DNA of 64,000 nt from Fragilariopsis cylindrus CCMP1102 (lineage: Eukaryota; Bacillariophyta; Bacillariophyceae; Bacillariales; Bacillariaceae), in NCBI GenBank assembly GCA_900095095.1, contig FMBT01000365.1, positions 1 to 64,000 of the forward strand. Reading direction: 5' to 3'. The notes below the pieces were generated by a model. The model ran no database searches and had not been told where the DNA came from. It saw only the letters and a list, made by a program, of their open reading frames with translations. Positions 22,238 to 32,495 of this stretch are shown here, piece after piece. The translations under genes and the position numbers were made by a program. Numbering within the stretch: position 1 is the first letter of the stretch; every line of letters starts with the position of its first letter.

Positions 22238-23791
22238 ATGACGATGTGTTCACGAAGTATAGTTCAGCGGAGTAGCACAGCAGTTGCTTTATTTTGGGTT
22301 TTCTTCAATAGCAGTTCACATGCATTCTCTGGTCAAAATCAATTGCCTGCTACGGCTTACACCAATCCACTACAACAACAATTATTGACGAAAACGACAA
22401 CTACTACGACATCATCATCATCATGTTTGTGGCTGGTTCCTCCCCCTGGTTCAGGTTATGCTGGTCCAGAATTAGAAATCAATGAAATGCCTGATACGTA
22501 TGATCCTATGATGGAATATCCAGGAACGATGCGACCTGGACGGACACCCGAAAATATGCCTTTTCATGATTTACCAATTGGTGATGATGATCCAGATCCA
22601 GTACCGTGGCCACATTTTCAACAAATTGAGGTATGTATGATGTATACTGTTCTACAAGTAGTACTGAATATATTGTGATTTTTTTTCTCTCTTGTACTTC
22701 CTTTTTGTGTATTCGTTCTACTTTATTCTAATTTCCCAAACCTTTTTTGTTGTTTATTCATTCAGTGGCATCATCGATGGGCGCCACCACATCCTCATCC
22801 AATACCAATGGAAGATTTTATTGAACAACAGGGCCGATGGTACGTTCGCAGTAAAATGAATAGAAGTTGTGTTCTACTTTAGTTATTATGTTGTTTTCGT
22901 TTTGTTTAACTCTTTTCGGGTTCCATCTCACTCACACATACTCGTACTCATACAATCAAACAAACACAATATTAATAATGAAATGCCAGGGCGACACCGG
23001 AAATGGAAGCAGAAATGAGAGCGGGAAGTCGTCGGGCCTCGAGGACACGACGAGAAATGGAAGAAGAGCAAAAGAGAGACACACTTATTATGGATGATGA
23101 CGACGACGATGATGATATGGCGGAGGAATTACCGCAGGACTTAGGTGAGGGTATGTTCGGACAATTGGGTTCAACTGATGACGCAAAGATTATTGCGGAT
23201 GCAACCTCCCCAGAAATGATGGATAAGGAAACAGAAACTAAATCGGTAGATGACGAAGAAGATGGAGAAGATGATGCTGGTCTCGATGACTTCCTATTAG
23301 ATCTAGGATTGGATTCATTGGGTGACGATGACGACGATGATGATGATTCAGGCATCGTGGACGATGATGACGACGATGATGATGATGATGATGATACAGC
23401 TATCGTAAACGTTGAAGAAAGTGCAGACGAATTTGTAGATGACGTAGAACCAAGTAGAGTTTCAATTAAAGTCCCTACTAAGAAATCATCACCGGGGATA
23501 ACACGGGGATTAGAAGATGTCATGTTAATTGATGACGACGACGATGATAACTCTACAGAAGAAGAGAGTGCCAATCCCGACGTAACAGCTTCGATTGATG
23601 TCGACGATGATGATGATCTAGAACTTGGATTGGACGAAGACGATGACTTAGATGATTCCATGGAAGTACCATTAGAGGACGACTTCGACGATAGCAACGA
23701 ACTAGAGGGTGAGAACTTTTTTGATGACGGAGGATTTGATTATGACGATGGAGATGGAGGAGGGGATTTCGATGGCGGTGGTTTTGATTGA
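22238..23791 (+). CDS. Plastid-type acidic protein of unknown function
   Basis: Exons are 22238-22630, 22766-22839 and 22990-23791 (introns 135 and 150 nt; GTATGT..TCAG and GTACGT..CCAG). The N-terminus is a signal peptide ending in SSSHAFSGQ, an ASAF-like site for diatom plastids. A Pro/His-rich conserved-looking middle follows: DPVPWPHFQQIE, then WHHRWAPPHPHPIPMEDFIE, then a basic helix with MRAGSRRASRTRREM. The last 250 residues are largely Asp-rich runs ending in a Gly/Asp tail. No enzyme motif is visible. A scaffold or nucleic-acid-associated plastid protein is possible but only a guess. Confidence 0.75.
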
Positions 23792-23859
23792 TCAAGTTTT
23801 ACATCTTAATTTGCTTTACTATAATTTATGCATAGATAGTATTTATGATATTTCGAAAT

Positions 23860-25363
23860 TTATAGTTCCCCAATATAATCACTACTCAATGTTTCCATGG
23901 CCTCAAGATCAGTTGAGTCCAAAAATACTGGACTGGTCAATAGTCTTGATAGCTCTTCAATATGACCTTTTTTATTAGATCGTGGAATGACACTAACAAA
24001 TTCCGAGTAGAGAGAGAGAGAAAAGAAAGGAACGGGATATTAATTTATGCTGGTTCACAAGATTAGTTGTTACATAAATTTTAGCAGATACTCCATATCC
24101 TAATTTTGACGTACCTCATATCATTTTGCAAAGCCCAACTCAGTACAACCTCAGCAACACTTCTTGAATGTTTTTCGGCAATATGAGCGACAACGGTTGA
24201 AGTCAATACGGGATTCTCTGGAACGTTTCTGTGTTGGGTACCTAAAGTTGAATATGAAACAAACTCAATATTGTACTCTAGACAGAGTTCTCTCAGCTCA
24301 CGAGATGTACGAATTGGGTCACTGTGAGCCTGTACAGCATCCGGTAATCGAGGAGGTGGGTTGTTCTCTCCAGCTTCGATACGCTCATTTACAAATTGAA
24401 TGATATCCAATAGCTCATTGGGATGGATATTAGACAAGCCTATTCGCTTTGATGTGTAATCTAGACCAACAACGGCCTCCATGGCTTTCCACGCATCACG
24501 TAAATCCAATGTTGATGGTGGATTATCACATCTTGGATGCCATCCTAATTAGATTATTAGGTTTAAGTTACACAAAGATAATCACAAGCAACAAACAGAG
24601 AAATGTCAGAAATAAGAATGAGGTACATAATATAACAGTAGCAAGTCTTGAACAAAGCATGCCCGTGCGATACATCGTCGTAAAAGTAAATCACCTTTCC
24701 AGCATTGTGGTGCATGTATATAGTAGACATCTAACGGGAACGGGACTCCTTCTTGTGATTCTTCCGGATATATATCTTCGCACGATCCTACAAGTTCTTG
24801 TCGACTATTGGAGGCATGGAGACGGATATCGGAGAAAGATGTCAACGACCAGGGTGGTATCTTAGTAGAAATTTCAAGATTATCACAATTTAAATTCTTT
24901 TTGGTAAAAAAATCGGTCAGAGATCTTCCAACTTCACCCTGATCGTACCACCATTCAGCTGTTACATATCGTTGCCATAGAAATTATAGAAGAAAAAGAA
25001 GAAAGAAACAGCGACGATGATTCATGATAAGTGAGTCAGTCGTCACAACAACAACTAAAGCACGAATATATAAAATATGTATGACACGCACCTTCTGCCG
25101 TATCGAATTTTCTAAAGCCGGATTCCAAAGCCATTGTAACTACATCGTACGTGTTTCCTCCCAGTGCCCTACAATTACGATGAAGCAACAGCATGACATC
25201 ATTAAGTTAGATCTCATACGAAAAGAAGAAGAAAATCATGCGGTGTTATATAACAGCATCACATAATGAATATAAAATTCAAATAAAAGAAGAGGAATTA
25301 GACTCACGCAGTCCCAAATCCAACGCCGATGGAGGAATTTGAAAGTTGCCATGCATAGCTCAT
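23860..25363 (-). CDS. Aldo/keto reductase
   Basis: Five exons on the minus strand: 25363-25308, 25168-25092, 24958-24695, 24544-24115 and 23992-23860, giving 319 residues; all introns are GT..AG and restore frame. NAD(P)H-dependent reduction of aldehydes or ketones is the family activity. The TIM-barrel landmarks are present: SIGVGFGTAA, KFDTAEAEWWYDQGEVG (catalytic Asp and Tyr), EISTKIPP (catalytic Lys), DVYYIHAP (catalytic His), IGLSNIHP, FVSYSTLG and the cofactor motif SVIPRSN. The middle segment has a family-atypical insert (CWKGWHPRCDNPPSTLD). The start Met is the first in frame after an upstream stop; no targeting peptide is evident. Substrate is unknown. Confidence 0.9.
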
Positions 25364-26348
25364 GTTGCTTAATCAGAAAGACAGATAAGTTCAAAATTAT
25401 TGTACACCAGAGAAAGAACTCAGAGATGAAAGTCAATGCAACTAGAATCCTATTTTTGTGGTGCTAAAAAATGCTTCTCGTTACTTTTTACACAACATAT
25501 TCATTTTCGAGAATCGTTCTTATTTTCTCTCGTATCTTATTTGAAACGGGACTCAAATACCTCATTCACGGGAAAATTTAAAAAGATTTTACGATAAAAG
25601 AAAATTGGACAGCTATCTTTCTCTCTCAGTTCCAAGTACAGTAGATCAGTACATTGATGTTTGCAAGACAATACATATAGCAGTATCGTCATATTGTAAT
25701 AAAAGTCGATTTGGTGGATCACAATTTGGTAGAAAACTCAAAATTGCTACCGTAGTAGGGCAGGTAGGGCAATCCGAAGTAGAGCGTGCGTTCGAAGGAA
25801 TCGAATCAAGTCTCCTAAAGTCAAAGAAGGAGATTCCATTAGAAGGGATGACAATATGTTGAAACGACTACGAAAGAAGAAGAGGACAGCAGCATCGAAA
25901 AAGGACACAAATAGTATTTATAACTTCAGCTTCGTCTCCATATAGTACATGAAAATTTATAGTAGATCACTCAATACTCAATCACCGGATGACAGTCGAA
26001 TGTACTGTATACAATCTGAGAAAAAGATCCGAATGGATCCATATCTGTCTCACAATAAATATGTAGAAACGTAGTATTCATATATATATATACATCGATT
26101 ATTTTTAATGCAGATATGTCATCATTGGATTTTTTTTAAAATTTTATTACTCATTGATTGTTTTATTTATTAAATTTCTTCCCATTGTAATACAGTAGCG
26201 TTCAGTGTTACAGATGACGTTTTGCCATAATATTATTGTTTTTGTTATTATTATTATTATTACATTTTCATATCACTTGAATTGACTTTTGACTTTTTCA
26301 AATAAAATCATTTCCTTTCTCTCAAAAAAATCTCAAATTCTAAATTCT
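25364..26348. other. Spacer
   Basis: AT-rich. A plus ORF at 25605-25862 and an opposing open stretch look equally plausible, and neither resembles a family, so I do not call a gene. Confidence 0.4.
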
Positions 26349-26491
26349 TTACTCTTGTTGATTCGTCATTCGTGTAGGAACTGAGGATCCAACTCCATTA
26401 CCATTAGCATCAATTTGATCTAATCCTAAATCATTCCAACCCTCCTCTCTTCTTCGTCTTTCCGCAGCTAGTAGTGATAGTATTATATATC

Positions 26492-26525
<34 letters not shown>

Positions 26526-26951
26526 TATTCGGTTGTTGTCAAAAGAAAAGATAAATGAAAGAAGGAAAAAAAAAAAATTAAAAAATATGAACCTATTTTG
26601 AATTTAAAGATATATATACACATAACTTATATATATATACATAACTTGTATAAAGATAAACTTACCATTATTAGCAGCCGATGCAGAATTACCAGTCGGT
26701 GAAACAACAATAGCATCCGCATCGAGTTCACCTTCTTCTAGTAATGGTGCAACAGCTGCCTCGTGTCGTGCAATTTCAACTTCATCATCACTTAATGTAT
26801 CAGCAGCCCATGCTTCATCAACGATGTGTAATGCAACCGGTACAGTACTACTACTACTACTACTACTACTACCCGCTGATGACGATGATGATGTTGTAAA
26901 TGGTCGACGTGTATACCTCGTAACAGAAGAGTAATTACTATCGGATGGCAT
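26349..26951 (-). CDS. Small Ser-rich acidic protein, unknown
   Basis: Two exons (26951-26666 and 26467-26349) with a 198-nt intron (GTAAGT..CTAG) that contains a long TA microsatellite. The 134-residue product has a Ser run, then a helical acidic part (ALHIVDEAWAADTLSDDEVE, ARHEAAVAPLLEEGELDADA), then AERRRREEGWNDLGLDQIDA. Splicing is well supported because both flanks read as continuous protein. No family is recognised; it looks like a small regulatory or adaptor subunit. Confidence 0.65.
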
Positions 26952-27688
26952 TGTTATTGTTATTATTGTTGTTTAATGTTTAGTTTTCTTTTCCGATTTG
27001 ATGGATTCAACTACAGTAGCTAGTTGTAAGGAGTACTGTTGTTATGTTTTGTTCTTTGTTTGTAGTGTCGTGAGATGTTCTCTATTATTTGATCTTGTTC
27101 TAGTCACATATTGTACTGATGATCAGTTCTTGCTTCTTGTATTCTTGAACTTGTTTATCGAAGTTGTGGTAACCACAGTTGTAAGTTCACTAGTTTTATC
27201 TTTATTTATTGTTGTCATTTTTAGATTTGTTGATTTCGAATTTGAAATTGGGGAGGCGAGGCAGGGTAATAATCTGAGGCGAGGGAGGTTTCATTATCAT
27301 GATTGATTGTTACGAGTCGATTGATTCATTCGAATCAGATTACCCATGACTGAATATTTTTGAATGACCTTGCCTTCAAAAAAATGAGCATGACTGAAAA
27401 TTATTTTTAATTCGTGCTTCATTATTATTTGGATCTTATAATACAGTATTGACTTCGATTATTAAGATTGAGAATAGAATCTCGAAATCGAAGTCAATAC
27501 TGTTTATTACGACGGTATATTATATATATATTGTGCTGTGCTTACTATTGTCGATACAACATAGAAGAAAAAAGCTAAACAAAAGGAGTACTCTGCCTCT
27601 GTCAGCTTGACTACTACTTCGAAGTAAGTTATTAATAATAGCGAATTTTAAGAAGTGTTCTATCTGATTTGATTTGATTTGATTTGAT
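26952..27688. other. Divergent spacer with hairpin and pentanucleotide repeat
   Basis: Promoter region between a minus and a plus gene. It contains the inverted repeat at 27443-27503 and a (TTTGA)n run at 27665-27692 immediately before the protease start codon. No gene is supported. Confidence 0.5.
27443..27503. repeat. Perfect 18-nt inverted repeat (hairpin)
   Basis: Arms ACAGTATTGACTTCGATT (27443-27460) and its exact reverse complement (27486-27503) flank a 25-nt loop; similarity continues imperfectly for about 7 nt outside. It could be a small foldback element, a structured leader, or a small-RNA precursor. Confidence 0.8.
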
Positions 27689-27692
27689 TTGA
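27665..27692. repeat. (TTTGA)n microsatellite
   Basis: Five to six units directly at the protease start codon. The reverse-complement repeat lies past its 3' end (29248-29293). Confidence 0.85.
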
Positions 27693-28870
27693 AGATGGAA
27701 TCTCCTCACGACGGCGACGTCGACGATAATAGTCACAATAATAACAACAATAACAGTAACGATAATAACAATAACGATAACAATAATAACGATAACAACA
27801 ACAATAACAATAATGACAATTCATACAATGAATCTGTGAAAACTTTTCTAAAATATAAAATGTCATCAGATCCAGGATATTTTGCAAAAGGATTAGAACA
27901 ACGTCATTATGAACTTTGTCAAGTATGTCCATTACGACGACAACGACAACAAGTAGAAGAAGAAGAAGAAGAAGAAGAACTTGAGCAAATTAAAAACACG
28001 TCATCATCATCATCATCATCATCATCATTATTACTACTATTAGCAGTAGGAGTACCAATACTTGTATTGCCATTACGGATTAATTTAATACGAAGTACTA
28101 TACTTGGTTGTTCTCAATCATTAAATATTAATTCTATAAAGTCTATAGTGGAACAAATAAATAATATGTATTGGATAAAACAAGCGGGGATACAATTTGA
28201 TTTAATTGATATGAAAGAACGATTCTGTACATTAGGACCAACAATTGAAAAGGATATACAACATTTTATTACACATCAATTAAAACGTGGTACTGATGGG
28301 AAAATGATGTATAAAAAAGAAAGACGTCATAAATTCTGTAATGTATTACTTTCATCTTTTTTAGACAATAAGAATAATAATGATAGCAATAAGAATAATA
28401 ATAATAATAGTAATAAGAATAAAAATGGCTTATTAGAAACAACATCAAATATATATGACATTTGGTTTATTGATATGGTCGGACAACAATCTCAAGGACA
28501 ATGTATTGATCGTACGTCACGTACAATAATTATGGGTGAACGTAGTACAAAGGGATATAAGGAACCAACGAAACGACCACATGATTGTATAGCAAAGACA
28601 GCTGCTCATGAATTAGGTCATGCCTTATTATTAAATCATCCACAAAAGGGAATGACATTTGATGATGGACGAAATCAAATTTTATTATCATCATCATCAT
28701 CATCGAAATCGAAATATAATAATAGTAGTAATAATAGTAATAGTAATAGTAGTAAAAATTTAATGAGCGGTGGTTCAGATATTAAGGGTGGGGGTGGATC
28801 ATATTTAGAACAATGGCAATGTAGTATTGCAAGAGAAGCTGCACAAATATTTCTAAACAAACACAGATAA
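27689..28870 (+). CDS. Metzincin-like zinc metalloprotease
   Basis: An intact single-exon ORF of 393 residues. The zinc-binding motif HELGHALLLNHP (HExxHxxxxxH, about residue 309) and a following NLMSGGSD, a candidate Met-turn (about 353), define a metzincin-type endopeptidase. A hydrophobic stretch (LLLLLAVGVPILVLPLRI) lies near residue 113, but the N-terminus is Asn-rich and has no signal peptide, so secretion is uncertain. Asn and Ser runs interrupt the domain, including between the zinc site and Met-turn. Upstream conserved-looking parts are LGCSQSLNINSIKSIVEQIN and DIWFIDMVGQ. Archaemetzincin or eukaryotic secreted metalloprotease groups are possible assignments. Confidence 0.75.
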   Translation: MKMESPHDGDVDDNSHNNNNNNSNDNNNNDNNNNDNNNNNNNDNSYNESVKTFLKYKMSSDPGYFAKGLEQRHYELCQVCPLRRQRQQVEEEEEEEELEQIKNTSSSSSSSSSLLLLLAVGVPILVLPLRINLIRSTILGCSQSLNINSIKSIVEQINNMYWIKQAGIQFDLIDMKERFCTLGPTIEKDIQHFITHQLKRGTDGKMMYKKERRHKFCNVLLSSFLDNKNNNDSNKNNNNNSNKNKNGLLETTSNIYDIWFIDMVGQQSQGQCIDRTSRTIIMGERSTKGYKEPTKRPHDCIAKTAAHELGHALLLNHPQKGMTFDDGRNQILLSSSSSSKSKYNNSSNNSNSNSSKNLMSGGSDIKGGGGSYLEQWQCSIAREAAQIFLNKHR

Positions 28871-29247
28871 TAGCTTCACTCAACAAGGATAAATTAGATA
28901 AATAAATTCGTTCGAACTGTAGTAATGTTTAATGTTCAATGTAGTTTATAATTTACATATGTATATGTATTGAATAAATTCGTAGAAATAATTTGAATTT
29001 TGTTTTAGAAAGTAGTATTGTATATAAAGTATCTTATAGTATGTTGTTATATTAAATTAATTTTTTTTGTTGGTCTTAATTATGGATTTATATTAAGATT
29101 AGCTTTTGGATTATAATAATGCTCTACTACAAATGACTATTTTTTCTTTGTTTATATTATATATATATTCCGTTTCGTGTTGTGCCATAGCTACTTTTAT
29201 TCAATAATATTTCACATGAACGGCATTTTATTGTAATGCGTGCCAAG

Positions 29248-29322
29248 TCAAATCAAATCAAATCAAATCAAATCAAATCAAATCAAATCAAACAGGACAG
29301 GACAGGACAGGACAGGACAGGA
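29248..29322. repeat. Compound microsatellite (TCAAA)n(ACAGG)n
   Basis: About nine TCAAA units pass directly into six ACAGG units. Confidence 0.9.
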
Positions 29323-29708
29323 TATTGTACTGTAGAAGCAATAAACGTTCCATATTACTTACAGTATCATTAAATCGTTGGTGAACAAGTATGGTATTGT
29401 TGCAGATTATTGCAGATTTTTTCTTAAAGAGGAGTATTATGAGCGATGAAAAGGCAGGCATCATACAGTAGTGATGCCAAAAAAAATCCTTTCAATATGC
29501 AATATGCAAGTAATTTAATTGATCGTCCAGTTATTTGCTCTAGTCATTGACTGGATCCTGAATCCTGAATCAATATTCATCGTTGCCGTTATAGTTGCTG
29601 CTATAGTTGTTGCTATAGTTGTCGTTATAGTTGTCGTTATAGTTGCTGTTGTTGTTGTTGTTGTTGTTGATGTTATTGTTAATCGCGTATATTCCATCAG
29701 AAAAGGAG

Positions 29709-29737
29709 GAGCTGAGCTGAGCTGAGCTGAGCTGAGC
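29709..29737. repeat. (GAGCT)n microsatellite
   Basis: Nearly six perfect pentanucleotide units. AGCT makes each unit partly self-complementary. Confidence 0.85.
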
Positions 29738-29761
29738 ATGTTTTTTTTGTATGAGAATTAA

Positions 29762-30601
29762 TTAATTTATTATTGTTGATTGATTGGTTTCTTGTAATAT
29801 TTCATCTGTTGATAAGATTCGACAAAAACCTTTCATACCAGATAAACCTCTTTGATGTTTTTCATTGGTATGTGCTGCACATGCATCTTCTGCAACTGTT
29901 ACTAAGTACCCCAAGTCAGCAGCATCACGTACCGTCGATTCGACACATTGATCTGTTAGTTGACCACAAATAACTAATTGTTCCACAAACAAATTACGTA
30001 GTATCATATCTAAATTAGTATTCGTAGAAGAAAATGCACTACAGGCAGTTTTTGGAACAACAATATCACCACGTCCTTTACTACAATTTGGTTTTAAACA
30101 TCCATCGTAGTCATCTAAGAATATTTCATCATATGTCATAGTAACATTCGGTATATGACGAAAATATTGGCCTGATAACTTGTAATCGATACTCATATCT
30201 CGACCATCTTTCGTCAAAGATTGGATCATAACAAATATAACTTCAGGAAAACCAGTTTCGTTGATATTAGTAGTAATAGTAGTAGTAGTAGTAGGATCGT
30301 CCATAGTACAGTTGTAGGAACAATCACGTTGTTCACGAAATTGATTCAGTAAGTCTCGGATGTTTTGTTTCATTCGTGGGAGTGCTTCATCTTTATAGTA
30401 ATATTTCTTCTTTGGTGGATTTGAATTTGGATCATCATCATCATCATCATCATCTATAACAACAACAACAACAACAACATCACCATCGCAACAATACTTC
30501 TGTACGTCAATAATCAACAATGCCGATTTTGACAAAACTAATGGGAAATTATATCGATTAGAAACTCCAGCACGGATCGATTCTCTTAATGAAAGGGACA
30601 T
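29762..30601 (-). CDS. Isochorismatase-like cysteine hydrolase
   Basis: A single-exon gene of 279 residues in the isochorismatase-like hydrolase family, which includes nicotinamidases, isochorismatases and biuret/ureidoacrylate hydrolases. The triad is visible: Asp in ALLIIDVQ (about residue 32), Lys in VVPKTACSAF (about 187) and Cys in GQLTDQCVESTVRDAADLGY (about 222). Two insertions are unusual: a Val run followed by an Asp run right after the first strand, and a Thr-rich loop near residue 105. The core is otherwise complete. No leader peptide is evident, so a cytosolic location is likely. The substrate cannot be told from sequence. Confidence 0.87.
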   Translation of the reverse strand: MSLSLRESIRAGVSNRYNFPLVLSKSALLIIDVQKYCCDGDVVVVVVVIDDDDDDDDPNSNPPKKKYYYKDEALPRMKQNIRDLLNQFREQRDCSYNCTMDDPTTTTTITTNINETGFPEVIFVMIQSLTKDGRDMSIDYKLSGQYFRHIPNVTMTYDEIFLDDYDGCLKPNCSKGRGDIVVPKTACSAFSSTNTNLDMILRNLFVEQLVICGQLTDQCVESTVRDAADLGYLVTVAEDACAAHTNEKHQRGLSGMKGFCRILSTDEILQETNQSTIIN

Positions 30602-31009
30602 ACTGTATGTAATGACATATGTCTACAACAAGATATGATATTGTATTGATGATTGTTATATTTTGGAGTTAGATGTTGTTAGATGTTGGTACATATTGCG
30701 GTTTTTTGGTTCCTTGTTCTTTGGAAAGAAGATTCGATCTTCGTCCCCTCTAGTTATATAAAAATTAATTCAGTCCCGCTTAAATTGTATCCATCATACA
30801 ATGCTGGACCATCTTCCGTTCATCATACGTGGATAAACACTTGTACAAAATTTTAATGGCATCACATTCATGGACCGGAAAAAATCTCTTGTTTACGCAG
30901 TTTACGGACCCCGCTAATCATTTCAAACCTTCATATAATACTAGTACTTTATTTTGTGTCGCTCTGTATGCATGATATGCCATACTAGCTAGAACCAATA
31001 AACACAACC
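30602..31009. other. Divergent intergenic region
   Basis: About 400 nt holding the promoters of the hydrolase and the SRR1 gene. No gene or strong motif is seen. Confidence 0.45.
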
Positions 31010-32293
31010 ATGATATTAGGTCCACCAACAGGTACAGGTTCTCAGAAAGAAAAAGAAGAAGGAACGGAAACAGGAATAGGAACAGAGACGACGACGACGA
31101 ACGTTCCGGAGGATGAATGGACGAGCGTGCACAAAGTACCACGGCGTCGTCGTCCACAAAGAGGGCGTCGTCGTAACCACCAAACGAAAGAAAACACTAC
31201 TTGTTCGTCGGGAGAAATTCCAAGTAAACCTTTAAAAGCAGGGTATTGGTCCTCCTCAGTATATACACAGAATAATAATAATAATAATAATAATAATAGT
31301 GACTCGATCGCGAATGAAGAAATATACAATTCATTAAATATCTGTCTCCGAGAATTGAAAGAGAGCGAATATTGGCGTAATATCAAACAATTGCTGTTAA
31401 AAATGCGACTGGACGACGACGACGTCGACGACGACGACCGCAGATACAGCAACAGCAATTGTAAATTATTTCAATCTATTGTCTGTTACGGAATTGGAAA
31501 TTTTGGTACGACGCGTTCGTCGGCTCCTTTGTGGCAATTAGCGTTGGCAGTAACGATTCGAGATTATATTAGAACTCTTCATACACATAACGACAACGAT
31601 GATGAGACCTCGTTAGAGGATGATGATCATGCTTCGTCTTCTTCTTTGAGTTCAACACTGAAATCTACATCAAATAAAAACAACGACGACGATCATCGAC
31701 GACGACGACGACGACGACGACTTCCCACTATGTACTACTTTGAACCTCTCATGACGGTAGAAGAATCAATTATACTTGAAAAATTAGACATACATATTAT
31801 CGCAGAAAATGAACGCGGTGGACGTTCGGTGATCGATGAACAAGGAGGTTGCCTATTTTTCATGCCACATTGTCCAATGACATTGTATACCAATTTACTA
31901 CACGCCAACTGGGATTGCTTAAGAGAAAATAACATACTTATATTTGGAAACTCTTTAAGTAGTTATATTGACGGTGGCGGCAACAATAGTAATAACAATA
32001 ATATTGATATAACGAATACTAATAATCCACAAAAACGGCAGGCACTCGATATCTTAAAGGACCTACAACCTCATTGGGAAGAAGAGCGATTGGATATAAG
32101 TAAGAATGATATTTCCGACAGACCAGCATATTTCGAACGAGCTTTCAATGATTCTAGTTTCACATCCTTTCGAAGAACAGTGAATATTGCTGCTGATTCT
32201 GCTACCGAAACCAAAACCCAAAACTCTTGTTGGCCAAAGCGGCCACAATTACTCGATACTTCACAAAGTGATGACGGAGGCGAGGTACTGTAG
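31010..32293 (+). CDS. SRR1: SRR1-like domain protein
   Basis: An intact ORF of 427 residues. After a basic N-terminus (KVPRRRRPQRGRRRNHQ) comes the SRR1 domain: CYGIGNFG with APLWQLALAVTIRDY (about residue 160), YYFEPLMTVEESIILEKLDI, FFMPHCPMTLYTNLLHANWD and NNILIFGNSLSSY. In plants and animals SRR1 family members affect circadian output and heme or light signalling; biochemical function remains unsettled. Asp-rich and Arg-rich runs interrupt the domain between these motifs. The C-terminal 60 residues are less conserved. Confidence 0.88.
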   Translation: MILGPPTGTGSQKEKEEGTETGIGTETTTTNVPEDEWTSVHKVPRRRRPQRGRRRNHQTKENTTCSSGEIPSKPLKAGYWSSSVYTQNNNNNNNNNSDSIANEEIYNSLNICLRELKESEYWRNIKQLLLKMRLDDDDVDDDDRRYSNSNCKLFQSIVCYGIGNFGTTRSSAPLWQLALAVTIRDYIRTLHTHNDNDDETSLEDDDHASSSSLSSTLKSTSNKNNDDDHRRRRRRRRLPTMYYFEPLMTVEESIILEKLDIHIIAENERGGRSVIDEQGGCLFFMPHCPMTLYTNLLHANWDCLRENNILIFGNSLSSYIDGGGNNSNNNNIDITNTNNPQKRQALDILKDLQPHWEEERLDISKNDISDRPAYFERAFNDSSFTSFRRTVNIAADSATETKTQNSCWPKRPQLLDTSQSDDGGEVL

Positions 32294-32495
32294 ATTATAT
32301 GAAATAACCAACTCTCAGTTTACAACTAGATGAATAAATAAATGGTATGGCCAATACTCTAGCTAAACTCAGTACATCCTTCAGATTACGAATTTCGTGC
32401 AATGTATGGTGCATAGACTCACTTCTTCTACGAGCCTACTTTCTCTTAATAATGACAGAAAAATACGTCCGCTGTCGCTCGATTTTAATAATGGT

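Larger units (their letters stand above)
28871..29761. other. Spacer rich in pentanucleotide repeats
   Basis: Converging-gene spacer. It holds (TCAAA)n at 29248-29293, running straight into (ACAGG)n at 29292-29322, and (GAGCT)n at 29709-29737, plus a GTT/TAT-rich low-complexity run at about 29580-29680. No gene is seen. Confidence 0.6.

Noticed and set aside
25605-25862. Small gene upstream of the aldo/keto reductase
   Set aside because: Both strands are open here and neither gives recognisable or conserved-looking protein.
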